A stretch of DNA of 64,000 nucleotides from Musa acuminata AAA Group (lineage: Eukaryota > Streptophyta > Magnoliopsida > Zingiberales > Musaceae): positions 28,152,501 through 28,216,500 of the forward strand of contig NC_088348.1 of NCBI RefSeq assembly GCF_036884655.1, read 5' to 3'. The notes below the pieces were generated by a model that was not told the origin of the DNA, did not search any database, and was given only the letters and a program-made list of their open reading frames with translations. Both the position numbers and the translations under genes were made by a program. This document shows, piece by piece, positions 34,680 through 47,000 of this stretch; position 1 is the stretch's first letter; each line of letters starts with the position of its first letter.

Positions 34680-35350
34680 TCCCTCAAAGGAAGGAAAAAA
34701 AGGGATCCACAAGGAAGCAAGTAACCATAGTGTTGCATCATGTATTATAAGAAGTAGGTCTTAATCCCCAAATTCTGGGTTCTTGAGTTCATATTTGAGT
34801 AGGAACTAATTCCATGGTTGGAGATGTGTTGGTTCTCTAGATCTTAAGTAACTTATAGTGTTACATCTTAATCACAACCCACAAATGTAGACACTTTGTG
34901 TTGAATCAAAGTTTATGTACTGGAGCAAATCTTGCTTTAGAATTGGAGATCAAGCCCACAGTATCAAACATCCCTTGTTCACCTGCAACTCATCAGAGCA
35001 ATGTTTCAAACTACAACCCAAGCTGTAGATTCCAATTTTCTTCCCAGGCAGAAAAAAGAGAGGATCCACAAGGAAGAAGTTGGTGATAGATGTTTGATGC
35101 TCTGTTTTCATATAGAAAGATCAGTTGCCATGCTTCAAAGAGTGTTTCATCCAAGGAGTAGGAACTGATTCAATGGGTAGAGATGTGATGGTTCTCTAGA
35201 TTTGGGATTACATCATTTTCATAACTAGAACACAATCACAAACCACAAATGCAGACCTTTTTGTTGAATCAAACTTGTGTGTTTTAGCAAATGTAGTTTT
35301 AGAACTGCAACTCATCATAGCAACAATGTTTCAAAGTACAACCCAAGCTT
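34680..35350. repeat. Tandem duplication of ~360 bp between the PICC-like and PP2 genes
   Basis: GGATCCACAAGGAAG occurs near 34703 and 35062; TAGGAACTAATTCCATGGTTGGAGATGTG near 34800 matches TAGGAACTGATTCAATGGGTAGAGATGTG near 35159; and ACAATGTTTCAAA(C/G)TACAACCCAAGCT closes both. The offset is about 355-360. The two genes converge here, so the duplication sits in or beyond both 3' UTRs. No coding frame is conserved. Confidence 0.75.
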
Positions 35351-35445
35351 CATTCAGATCACAAGAACACCAGACAACCCAAATATAATTCACATCATAA
35401 GAGCACCATGTACTGAAAGGTATACTGAAATCACAGACTGGAGTG

Positions 35446-37111
35446 TCAGTTCTGAGTGTCCATTTTAGGCTTAATAGAGACACCTGCAAAGATCATACCA
35501 CCCTTCCACCAATGGCTCTCAGTTTCAGATATGCCAAACTCAACCTCTCCTTTCATGTCTTGGGGTAACTTGAACTCCCCACCATGGATCTCAAGCCACT
35601 CACAGCTTCTTTTCCTGTATGACTCCATGATCTCAATTCTCTTCTCCCTGTGCCCATCTGGGGTGACCAGCTCAAACAAGACAGGGGCTTTGCTCCACCC
35701 AAAAGCATCAATATTGAACTTGATGTGGTACACGATCTCAAAAACCTTGAACTTAGAGAGTGCATCCTTATGATTTGCCAGGTTCAGAGTCCCTTTCACT
35801 TCAAGCCAATTCACTTGAATGAGCTCTGCAACACTGTCACTGCTACACTAGTTAGTGACTTCAAAGTTTCCTCATAGCATTTCACATCAGAAAAATTACA
35901 TTGTGGAGTTGATGATGAAACACCTAAATTTACGATTTGAAATGTGTACTTATCGTAACTCTCGATGCGATAAGCGATCAATCAACTTGTTAAGTTGTCC
36001 AGATTGCCAATAATAAGACTATCAAGCTCAAATTCTTAATGGTAGTATACTCATCAAACTCGTAAACTAATTCAAGTCTTTATCCGGTGTTACAAGCATA
36101 TTTGCATCTTACCTCCTCATGCTAATATGAAACTGCTACTGTAATTGTTATTTGTAGGTATTTTCAGCTGCAAGCAACCAAACACCACCTGAACCTTTTA
36201 TAAGATCAAAGAGTGAATTATTTCTTATGTTGGGAATAATTGTGTGTGTGAATCTTGACTATACCATAGGTTATCTTAATGTATCAGGTGGAACAAATTG
36301 AATCTTAGCAATACCATAGGTTATCTTTGGAAAAATCCTTGGGTTGCTCATCCCTGGGAAGCTCATTCCACCTCCAGAATCTTCCATCACGGCCCCAAGT
36401 TATGCTCATGGCTTTTGCTGGGATGCGAATTATGTGCTCAGCTGCATTAACCCTTCCTTGCTGTTCCACAAAGGAAAAGAACTCATCATGAGAATTTATA
36501 GTTTCTAACTGAGCTGTTTGATCTCATGAACATTAATTATTCCTGCATGGCAACAATTATAGAGGTGTTGGAAAGACAAGTGTTCTTCATGGATGTAGCT
36601 CATCTACAAAAACTTCCAGTAGAGATATCAGCCTCAAAAGCCTGTAATATGGTTTTTACTTTTTTTTTGTTTCAAAAAAAGGGGAAAAAAATGTTAATCC
36701 GTTTATAAAACACTATGAGAATTTGCTTTTAGCATAATTCCAAGAAGCTAACTTTTTTGATGCCTCCCTCGCCTGACAACATCAAGCATTTTGAACGAGA
36801 ATAAGATCAACAGTCTTAAAAGTATGCTGATATATATTGATATCAATCTCAAAGGCCTGTCATAACATTAAATCAGTTTATCGACCACTACGAGAGTTTT
36901 CTCTGTGGAGAGTCGTAAGCAGCTACTCGAGCTTCATGACGCAAGAACAACAATTAGATCAACAATCTCAAAATGTTATCGGTGCATATTGAGATGGAGT
37001 ATTGCAGTATGAATGAACTCGAATCTCCACACTGTGTTCTTCCTCACTTACAGAATGATCAGCAAGCCAGTGAGACGTGTGGCACTCCACAGCATGTCCC
37101 TGAAGACTCAT
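35446..37111 (-). CDS. Phloem protein 2 (PP2)-type lectin
   Basis: Three minus-strand exons (37111-37052, 36460-36315, 35842-35446) join in phase 0 and phase 2 to give 200 residues. The short first exon (MSLQGHAVECHTSHWLADHS) ends in a perfect GTAAGTGA donor. PP2 proteins are phloem-abundant lectins of the Nictaba family that bind N-acetylglucosamine-rich glycans. The PP2 domain covers ~32-195: IIRIPAKAMSITWGRD, FWRW, then VAELIQVNWLEVKG across the exon 2/3 junction, and the C-terminal LEIHGGEFKLP, EVEFGISETESHWWKGGMIF and GVSIKPK blocks. There is no signal peptide or F-box, so it is a short A-type PP2. Exon 2/3 splicing uses donor CTATG|GTATTG and acceptor TGTAG|CAG; an alternative acceptor at CTAG would break the phase. 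A TATA box lies ~60 bases upstream of the ATG. Exon 1 is supported by phase and donor, not by strong homology. Confidence 0.88.
36600..36990. repeat. Local duplications inside PP2 intron 1
   Basis: GATATCAGCCTCAAAAGCCTG near 36623 recurs as GATATCAATCTCAAAGGCCTG near 36839, followed in both by a TTTATAAAACACTATGAGA / TTTATCGACCACTACGAGA pair. A further GATCAACAGTCT...TATTGA phrase near 36804 recurs near 36957. These look like successive small tandem duplications. Confidence 0.6.
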
Positions 37112-37170
37112 CTCGGCCGCGGCTGCCTTCCTCCTCTGCCTTCTTCACTTGCACTGCACTGCACTGCTTC

Positions 37171-37177
37171 CTTTATA
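37171..37177 (-). promoter_or_regulatory. TATA box of the PP2 gene
   Basis: Minus-strand CGTATAAAGG lies 60-66 bases before the ATG at 37111, predicting a leader of about 30-35 bases. Its position independently supports exon 1 of the PP2 model. Confidence 0.65.
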
Positions 37178-38179
37178 CGACAAGAAAGAGAATATTTTCC
37201 TTTGTCGAAGACAGTGTACACAGTTCATTCCTTCCTTCACAAGTCATTCTCGAACCAAGACGGAGGGAGGGCGAGGTGGCTTTCACCTTTGGTGCCATGG
37301 AAGCTCTCCTACTGATAGATAGTACAATATAATTAAAATAATAATGTATGCTAAATTCGATGCTATTTGCATATATTTATAGATCATTTTATTTCTTAAT
37401 ATTTAATATTTTGGATGTTTAAGAAAGAAATGAAAAAAAGATTCCCCAATCCGACATGCACGGCACAGATATCAATAGCTGAAATCAAAGCATCAAATAT
37501 TATCATCTTTGATCTGAAAAGATGTGTGAAGATATTTTATCTCTTTCTGCGGTATCAACAAAAGCAAAAGAAAAAGAAAAAAAGAATATATTTACCTATT
37601 CACAAAAGTATGCCACCCACTGATTCATAACAAGTGGTAAAGAAATTTGCAGGCAAAGGGGATAGCTCAGAATCTTCGTCGAGTCATGTCCAAGTAACAC
37701 CCACCACCACCTACTGAACTTTTTCTTTGAAATGGGACCATGGTTTTTTCTTTGTCTTCAGGAAATCTGCGGTCGGCTTTCCTGTAGATTAATGCCTATT
37801 AGAAATGCCTATAATATGTAAAATGAGATGTATGCATCTTTCTTTGATATATTTATATCGAATATTATCGTTAAATGGACCAAAATGTTTAAGCAAGAGT
37901 TAACATAGTATACTCATCAGATCCATATAAGTCAATCATATGCATTGCCCACTTCCGATGTTTAAGCAAAAGTTAACATAGTATACACACCTACTTGGCC
38001 TAAGACCTATTGATCGTTATTGATGGAGTTATACTTCATCATAAAACATTGACATTTAAATCTGAATGTAGAAAGGGTGTAGAAAAAACATCTTTAATAT
38101 TCACTTCCATCAATATCGATATCTTTGAATTATATAAATATTGACATTTAAATTTATGATCATTACCGATTAGGTTATG

Positions 38180-38184
<5 letters not shown>
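37178..38184. other. Upstream region of the PP2 gene
   Basis: AT-rich, no gene. Two copies of a AAGTTAACATAGTATAC-like phrase occur near 37890 and 37970. The proximal 150 bases are GC-richer and are probably promoter. Confidence 0.45.

Positions 38185-38213
<29 letters not shown>
38185..38213. repeat. (TA)n microsatellite
   Basis: Alternating TA run at the end of the decayed minus-strand copia remnant, immediately beyond its polypurine tract. Confidence 0.95.
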
Positions 38214-38222
38214 GGTTAAATT

Positions 38223-38231
38223 CTCCCACTT
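38223..38231 (-). other. Polypurine tract of the minus-strand copia remnant
   Basis: Minus-strand AAGTGGGAG is the classic copia polypurine tract. The expected TGTTGG LTR start does not follow; a TA microsatellite lies there instead, so the LTR is lost or unrecognisable. Confidence 0.6.
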
Positions 38232-38344
38232 AGCTCATAAACCAAAGAGATGGAAAACAAACATTCAAAATTATAATACCAAAATAAAATTTTGTTTTTT
38301 AAATAATTTTACTGGGATTCTAAGTTTTGAAAAATAATTTATAC

Positions 38345-39023
38345 ATGCATGATTTTAGAAAACATGCTAATAGATTTAACAAATACCATAATATTAACAT
38401 ACTACCAATGCAAAGCTTAACGATTATATATCATTTGTCTCGTACTTTCTTCTATGTACTTCTCAATATAATTTACAATAATTTTTATAATTTTACTTGT
38501 CTGTTATCACGTACAAAGATAATACATGCATACATAAATAAAAAATAAGATAGTAAAAATAGTAACTATTATTTATGTAAGTAATAATACCAATTATAAT
38601 AACCACTTAGACATGTATTATCATATATTTTATAAGTTACTCATAAAACCCATTCTAAGAATATATTCTTTATACAAATAGATTTAGAAAACATGCTAAC
38701 AGATTTAACAAATACCATAATATTAACATACTACGAATGCAAAGCATAGCAATTGTATATCATTTGTCTCATACTTTCTTCTATGTATAACATTGTCTCA
38801 GTCCTTCTCAATATAATTTACAATGATTTTTATAATTTTACTTGTCTCTTATCACGTACAAAGATAATACGTGCATACATAAATAAAAAATAAGATAGTA
38901 AAAATAGTAACTATTATTTACGTAAGTAATAATATTAATTATAATAACCACTTAGACATGTATTATCATATATTTTATAAGTTATTCATAAAACTCATTT
39001 TAAGAATATATTCTTTATACACT
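38345..39023. repeat. Direct tandem duplication, ~330 bp x 2
   Basis: 38345-38680 and 38681-39023 are about 90% alike by eye, sharing AACATGCTAA(T/C)AGATTTAAC, TATCACGTACAAAGATAATA and TTAGACATGTATTATCATAT. The second copy has an extra ~16 bases (AACATTGTCTCAGTC). Both copies lie between the RNase H end and the polypurine tract of the copia remnant. Confidence 0.88.
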
Positions 39024-41350
39024 TTAAGCTATAAAGCCTTAGTCAATATATCAACCATCATTAAGAAGATGATGCTCAGGTTTAGACATTTCTTGACTTT
39101 TTCTTTAACAAACAAGTACTTTATTTTAATGTGTTTAGAATGACTTAGGTACTTATCATTCTTAAAGAAGAAAATTATTATGGTGTTATCACAAAATATC
39201 TTTAGTTGTTTGCTAATTAAATCGACCACCAAGTCTTGAGATAAAATTCTATTGTCATAAAACTTCATTAGTAACCTTAAATCACACCACGAACTCTGAT
39301 TCCATTATGGACGATACAATAATAGATTGATTAGCAATCTTCTAGAAAATTATCTCCCTAGCTAACAAAAATATATAGCGACTTCCTATGATCAAAGCAA
39401 CTCGCAAAATTAGTATTCTAATATTCTATCACTTCTTATTGATCGGACCTTCAATAAGTGAACATATGATCTCGTCCCTTACACATATCTTATAACTTTA
39501 TTTATAACTTTTTAATGCTTCGTTCTTGGGTTACTCAAGTATCTTCCCAACATTCTAACTACAAAAATAATATATGGTCTAGTATAGATTCAAACACATA
39601 ATAGACTTTTAATTGCGTATACATATGAAAGATTTTTCATTTGACTCCTTTTTCACATCATTTTCAAGACATTGGCTTAGACTAAAATTTTTGTCTTTAG
39701 TCATAAGTGTAGCATTTGATGATCAATGGTGCATATTGAATCTCCCTAAGATTCAATTAATATACAATTTTCAAGATAGTTGTAATAATTCTTGAGATTG
39801 ATCTCCAATAATATCTATACTAATAACATAAACTATCTAAATTATATCAACCATCTAAAAATTATTGATATGAAAGTTCTTGATTTCATATAACAAATTA
39901 GGATCACTACTGGCATGCAGGATATCATGTTTATACAAGACTAAAATAATAAATTTACTCTTACTAACTTTCATATATATAAATTGATCAATAGTATTTT
40001 TATTAAATCCGAAGAAAGAAATGATATCATGAAACTTTATACACTATTGAAAACTTGTTTAAGACCATAAATAGATTTCTCAACAAACCAAATAATCTTT
40101 TTTCTTTTTTACGAACCCTTCTATATAGATTTCTTCATCTAAATTCTCATTTAGAAAAGTTATTTTCATATCAGTTTGATATAACTTAAGATCATAATGA
40201 CTTACTAAAGTCATGATAATTTTTAATAGATTTTTTAAAAAATTAAAAATATCTCATTATAATCAATATATTCTTTTTTAAATAAAATTTTTGACTGCAA
40301 GTCTAGTTTTATATCGTTTGATATTATCCTTCGAGTTAAGATAAGTCTTAAAAACTCATTTACAATTGATTCTTTTATAATTATTGTATAATTCGATAAG
40401 TTCTCATACATCATTCTTGTCCAATAATTTTATCTCTTCTTTTATGGCATCATATCATATTTTTAGAACTACTACTTCCATAGCCTATGAAAACATTAAA
40501 GAATCATTCTTTTTTCTTATATTATAATCTGATTATTATAGATATACCATATAATCATAAAATTTGATTTGTCTCATTTCTCTTTTAGATCTTCTCAAAG
40601 GTGTCGATTGTGGTTTGTTCTATAAGTTTATCAGTAATGATATTTTTATCATATGGAAGTTCATCAATATCATCGTGTTATTCATTTTTCTTAATTTATT
40701 CAGTAATTTAAGAAATAATAATTTTTTAAATAAAAATAATAAAAGAGTATCAACTTATATCTCCTCAATATCAAATCTTAAAGATTTTTCACTTATATTA
40801 GTTTTATCATATTATAGGAATATTATATTGTTAGACTCAACTATTTTGGTATTGCGGTTAGAGAAATAAAATCGGCATCCCTTGGGTTTTTTTGAATAAT
40901 TAATAAAATATCCAAAAATAATTCTTAGATCTAACTTATTTTCATATAGGTTAAATATGTTGGACAATCTTAAATATTTAAATATCTTAAATTAGATTTT
41001 CTACTAATTTATAACTCAAAAGGAATTAATAGAACTAACTTACTAGGAAATATATTCAAAATATATATGTTAGTTTTCAGTGCTTCACTCGATATTGATT
41101 CAAGTACATAAGAAAATTTATCAGGCTTATCTATTAGGATATGATTGTGTCTTTCACTAATACAATTTTATTGTGGCACTCTCGATAATGAATATTGAGC
41201 ATAAGAATTTAGCAAATAGGTCAGAATTTTGACCTAATTTATCATATTTACTATATAAATCATCACCCATATCTGATTTCATGATTTTGATCATTCACAT
41301 CTTATAAGCCTACATCCTATGTCATTTTGATGGCTATTAGTTGGATGAAA

Positions 41351-43550
41351 CTTAGGGATATAAATCATAAATAATATTTACTTATTTTTTCTTTAATAAT
41401 ATTATTTAAAATTTATTCAATAAATAATACAATAATAATCGAGTATAAATTTTAATAAGCACATTCAAGTAATAATTACAGCCAAAATTAAACATTATGC
41501 TTTCATGTGAAAATAAATAATATTTCACAAACATCATGCTTTCAACACCCTTAGCAGCGACTGAACATCACACCCCAGTTACATCTTTTCTGTGTTGTTG
41601 CACACAATAATCATTGACAATAGCAGTGACACAACCCAAAGCAATCGCTACCTATGGTAGAGCCGATAATCATAATAAATCGTTACTCTCTGTTAAGCTA
41701 TTGTCAGTAGTAGCAATGATTTTACTGCACTGTCACGAACTTAACTGTAATTGTCTAAGTCGTGAGGCACCCTTGTAGCAAAGTCATGGACTTAGCTGGA
41801 ATTGCTAAAGTTGTGAAGCACCCTTGTGCCAACTCCTCAAACTTAGTTGGGATTGCCTAAGTCATAAGGCGCCCTTGCAATATATGTGTTCGCAAAGGAT
41901 CAACCTAGTTGTAATCTTATATAAGTCCCGAAAGACATGCGAAATAGAAAGTTGATTAACTTGAAAATAAACGATGGACAAGTCTCAATATCTCGCGAAG
42001 AGGTAAGGTTTACAAGCAATTCAATGAGCATCTTGAGTGCAAGAGAGAAAAGAGAGGAAGGAGAAAATAAGGACTTTAGAAGGTAGAATGAACAATTACA
42101 AGTTCGCAAACAATTGCTCACTGGGTGCCGAGTGCGAAGGTAAGTTTCCGTCAAGTTAATGTACGTACTTATGAACATTGTTCAACACCCGACATTACCC
42201 CGAAATCCCATCCCCTTGGTGCCACCCGGGGGGTTCTAGGATGTTGAGATTGTTGTCATTTTGCATGAGCCTGCGGTCTACAGAAAATAGGTTGTGACAT
42301 GTAAAAATAGAGCTATTTTGGAGCAGTTTAGCTTGGCACGACGGACGATTATACTACAACGCTGCCAACTATCGTTATTTACATTTTTCAAGCAAAAACA
42401 CATAAAACCAAAACAAAACATACTGTTATATATCTGTACAAGCATATAAAAACGAACGAATAATTTGTTGAATGAAGTTATTACGGATGTGCGATCACTG
42501 TTTGTGACAACAGACAGTAGCACCATCACACCTTAGCAGGTCCAACGAATATGGTAGGTCATCGACCAATCAACACACTTTCGATGACAACAAGTCGTCG
42601 TCCTTGGTAACATGACAGCATCCATTCCAATCCTATGTTGGATCGCCAATTGTAGCAGTACCACGGCCTAAAGCGACCGGTGCCCTACCCATAATCGACC
42701 ACCGCCCTTTACAAGGTTGCCATCGGTAGTAGCAACAACTTTGCATTATCGCGCTCCAACAGGTCTAGCAACCACAGTAGGTCGTCAACCAATAAACTCA
42801 CTTCTAACGACAGTAAGCAGTCGTCCTTGGTAGTGCAACAACATCCTTTCCGATCCTACGTTTGTCCATCATGGACGGTAAGCAGCACCCTTCCGTCGTC
42901 GTTCCACCCATGCATGCGAGGAAACTTGCATTGCCCACAAGTAGGTGAGGGCAATGATACATCGAACATAATCTACTTATCAGCCAACACCTCTACTCGC
43001 TGGCGTAATGCTCGGTGAGCTCATCAATGCATCCGCTCGAGCTGTAGCAATTCGGCGTTACCGCCTCCACAGCCATCAGCCATCATTCCTCTTTGCTCGC
43101 GGGTGTGACTCACTGCTTTCCGTTGCTCCTATAAACGGAGCTTCGGGGAACAAGACATGAATGAGATCTCCAACATCGCATCTTCTTTGACATGACATAG
43201 CATCGTTGGCCGACCACTATGCTTATTATAGCAACCATAGAGAAGAGAGGAAGTAAAGTTGACTATAGTCAACACTAGTCAACCTTTGGTCAACAATGCT
43301 AATTTTATAATTTTTGTTACTTTTTGTTTTTGTTGTATTTGGATAAATTTGTTTTGGGTTTTCCCTATATATTTATAGGGTTCAACTTATTATTATTATT
43401 ATTATTATTTTAGAGGTAGGAATGATGTTAGTGTAGTAATCCGAACCATGTTAAATCGCTTATTTTGGTTTTGTACCTGTTTTTTCTGAATTTTTATTTA
43501 ACTCGATTATATCTCGTGCCTCCCTCGCTCAATATCACATTAAATGCTTC
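41351..43550. repeat. Repeat-rich LTR-like region upstream of PEX1
   Basis: Contains a three-copy ~51-bp repeat (41730-41880), a ~235-bp duplication (about 42511-42635 and 42743-42868, sharing TAGGTC(A/G)TC(G/A)ACCAAT and GTCGTCCTTGGTA), a core-promoter-like CCTATATATTTATAGGGTTC near 43365, and a (TTA)n run at 43388-43411. The promoter-like block and GC-rich composition suggest an old gypsy-type LTR, but no terminal repeats or coding domains were found, so this is an inference. Confidence 0.4.
41730..41880. repeat. Three-copy ~51-bp tandem repeat
   Basis: ACTTA(A/G)CTG(T/G)AATTG(T)CTAAGT(C/T)GTGAGGCACCCTTGTAGC-like units start near 41734, 41785 and 41835, each ending in CACCCTTGT or CGCCCTTGC. 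Confidence 0.75.
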
Positions 43551-43767
43551 TTACAAGAATTACCAGCAGTGTTAGCAAATCAAAATTTGTAGCAATGGAA
43601 TAAGAGTGTTACTGCAAGATCTGAATTAAAAGCCCCTTGTGCTTGTTTCCATGATCACATAGCGTGTTGCTACTTGTTACTATCACCTTAGATTTTGATT
43701 TGCTAATGATAATTAAGGAATAGCTCTATAAAATAATTTTAAATATTGTAGATATATGTACATATAT

Positions 43768-43792
43768 AAAATAAATAAATAAATAAATAAAA

Positions 43793-43823
<31 letters not shown>

Positions 43824-43853
43824 ATATATAGGGAGAGAGAGAGAGAGAGAGAG
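43768..43853. repeat. Compound microsatellite (AAAT)n-(TA)n-(GA)n
   Basis: An (AAAT)n run, a TA run interrupted once, and a GA run follow each other without spacer, about 190 bases upstream of the PEX1 ATG. Confidence 0.95.
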
Positions 43854-44000
43854 GACAATTTTTCCAAAATTAAAAATAAAATAAAGATTCATGTAAGTGG
43901 CATTGATCAGACGGCCAAGAATTGCCCACGTTTCCATTCTCAAGTCCACCCTATTCAATTTGACAGGAAGAAATCGATCGCGAGAGTGTGAGGACGGTTG

Positions 44001-44030
44001 GGAGAGAGAGAGAGAGAGAGAGAGGGGGGG
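44001..44030 (+). repeat. (GA)n-(G)7 tract in the PEX1 5' leader
   Basis: A GA run followed by seven G residues ends only seven bases before the PEX1 ATG at 44038. On both sides lies a copy of GTGAGGACGGTTGGG (43988-44002 and 44050-44064); the second copy is coding. Confidence 0.9.
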
Positions 44031-44037
44031 CGATCAG

Positions 44038-47000
44038 ATGGAGCTCGAAGTGAGGACGGTTGGGGGGATGGAGAGCTGCTTCGTTTCTCTCCCCCTTTTT
44101 TTCATCCAAACCCTCGAGAAGACGAGGGGAGGGTTCCTGCCCCCGGTCCTCGCCCTGGAGCTGCGATCCCGCTCCGGAGGAGATTGCTGGAACCTGGCCT
44201 GGTCCGGCTCCTCTTCCAGATCCACCGCGATCGAGGTCATCCCCCATCATTCAGTCTTCTATTCTTCTTTCGATTGCCAAACTAATTGAATTTAGCCTCC
44301 AATCGTCGTCACGTCTCGCTTTTCTTGGATATTCTTTTGAATACAAACCAAATATTTTTTGTTTTATAGTTTGTTGTACGAAGAGTAATTTTCTAGGGCA
44401 CCTTTCCGGGGGATTTGAAGAACAATTCCCCGTTATTTCCACCGTTTTGCGCTGGTTTTTCGTGATAGGTTTGTTGAACGTGTTTGTGTGTTTACCTTCA
44501 AAAGAGCAACTCATTTGATATTATGTTAAGAATATAAATTCAGGTCATGTTAAGCTTTTAGAGGACATGAGTGCGAAATATTTGAGATGAAAATTTATCC
44601 CGACCATGCAATAACAATTAAGTTTCACGTGTTGGGTTTGAGCATGTCAACCACATGTGAAGGAAAGTGTTAAAAATATAAAATCATAGGCCATGTCTCA
44701 TCCAATAACTCACGATTTTAGATGGAATGACATTGATTAAAAATTTAAGATGGTACCAGTTTAGAAGACTCTGTGTTCAAATTTTATCTAGGCTCTGCAT
44801 TGAAAAGAGATATATCCCTGATCAATTCAACCACCAAAAGTCTAGCTTGAGCTGGTTTGCCATCCGCTTGTGGCAGGAGTTTAAGAATATAAATCAGATC
44901 ATATTTTGTTTCTTGCTTAAACTTCTTTAGACAAACAAAATGACTTTTGATAAAAAAATTAAGATAATCGTACATGGGTTTCTTGAGATTGAGGTTTTTC
45001 TAAGCATCTGGGTTAAATATTTCTTTCTCTCATTTTCTTATTGGCATGTTCCTTTAGTCATTTTCTATGAATTTGATTTTTCTAAGCATTATATTCATCC
45101 AATGTTGTCACATAAGACAAGTTCAACAGTGCCTTGCTATGATGTCATTCATCATCTCGGCATCTCCACGGTCGTCTCAATGCTACGTCATGTTGCACCT
45201 ACTGAAGATCTACTGCCAACCCTTTTATGTACTTTGGGATTGTTGTCTTCGTTCACATAGGAGTCGTAGCAAGTGGAACCGATGGTGTTGTAGCTTTCAA
45301 AACATATGAATCGTGGCTATTGAACTTGGCATCTTATGAGACCATGGCACTGGCATCTCTTATATGAAGAACTTCAACGTAAGCCACTACTCGTGCCTTG
45401 AGCAATTGATGATTCTTCGATAGCATGGTGGCCATCTTCACCATGTTGCTCATACTACGCAGACTCCTATCACCATTGCTTGTATCTTTACGTATATTTC
45501 ATTCATCTTAGTGTCATAAAGAGGTGCTCAGGTGAAGCCGAGGCTTAAGTGATGTTAGTTGATTTGGCTCAATCAACTAACATCACTTATCCCTACCCCA
45601 AGTTCGAGTCTTTGCTGTCCTCTCAGTCTCCTCTGTCACCTATCAGCTATTTGGCGTTAAAAATCGGCTGTCCTCTCAGCCACGCTATCAAAGACATCGC
45701 AATATACTTCTTCTTATTTATGTTTTAATTATTGTCTAATTTTTATTTAAATTTTTTTCTTTATCCTTAAATTAATTTAAAATGTATTTTCTCCAATTTT
45801 ACATCCTAATCATTCCTTAGATATGCATACTGCCAACCTGTAATATTCTATTAATGATTATGTTGGGTTGTTTGACTTTGATTGATCGCTATAATTGTCA
45901 ATTATTCTTTTAGTTTGTATTTAATTACAAATCATCATGTGTTAACTAATTGTATCCAAAGTCTGCCAGAGTTTCCTAAACCCAACCTATATTGAGTGGA
46001 GAGATCAATCGAACTGTTGTGAACCTGTAAAAAAAAAAGGAGACACAAACCAATAAAATTATTATTCATCCAATTAAGAGATTGTGCATTCACTGTAATG
46101 AAAATTCAATTACTAACTTAAGAATATATGAGATTTACTAAATCTTAACAAAATATATTTATAAATTTCTTTTATATTTATGTATCTTCAAATAATATGA
46201 TTTTATAAGGATCTTACTTATCAACTTATGAGCCAAGTTTGTGACCTGCATCATTCCTAGGTAGAAAAATGAGTTTGACAACCTTGCGTTCAAGCTTCAA
46301 CTTGACATGGTTTCAGTAATGCACACAATTTCCATGGTGAAGCTTAGTCATTCTTCTCTCTCTTGAAGCTTACTTGTTAGTTTCTGCTTTTTCTAATGCT
46401 TGCATATGATTTACAAGATTAAGCTTTCCAGGTTGATCAGCAACTGGCAGAATGTATTTCTCTACCAGATCATTCTAAAGTACAGGTTAAGGCCATCGCT
46501 AATTTACCGAAAGCTGATTTTGTCGATATAGAGCCAAGCGGTGAGGACGACTGGGAGATTTTGGAGCTTAATTCAGAAGTTGCTGAAGAGGCTATCTTGA
46601 AACAGGTATATTTAATTTTGTTACATGGTGGCTACATGCGTATCTCAAAATATGCCAACTACGTTTTTGTTCATAGTAATGACATAGTGCATTTATCTTC
46701 ACCTATTTCAATTTAGATCAGTGTAGTTGCTTCAATAAATTAGCTTCACATCCTTAGGATCTTTCTCTGTTGAGATTGGATATTTCAGGTCTTTCGGAAA
46801 TACATTTTTTGTCATTACTATAACAGTAAAATTTATATTTCACTCTCTTTCGAATGAGTCAAATCTTTTTTTTCTTCCTAATGTTGGATTCAATCTTGCG
46901 GAAGATTAATGATTCTTCTTTAGGCTTAAGTTCCTCAACTGCTAGCTTTCTACTTTCTTCCCTCCCAGAAGCTGAGTTCCATAGGTTTCATTGTTTTGCC

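Larger units (their letters stand above)
38222..41350 (-). mobile_element. Heavily decayed copia retrotransposon remnant
   Basis: Read on the minus strand, fragments appear in copia order. Integrase (KIMKSDMGDDLYSKY, then FAKFL) is near 41150-41300. Reverse transcriptase shows FLNENLDEEIYI near 40130-40165, KSIYGLKQ near 40075 and LVLYKHDIL near 39930, where the catalytic YVDD has become YKHD. RNase H ends in IFCDN, KHIKIKYLFVKEKVKK and VDILTKAL at 39030-39200. Stops and frameshifts are everywhere. No gag or LTRs could be recognised, so it is truncated at 41350 and obscured at 38222. It belongs to a different lineage from the element at 9738-15070. Confidence 0.8.

Noticed and set aside
35446..35877. 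Plus-strand frames of 105 and 75 codons
   Set aside because: They are antisense to the PP2 last exon, whose minus-strand frame carries clear PP2 motifs.
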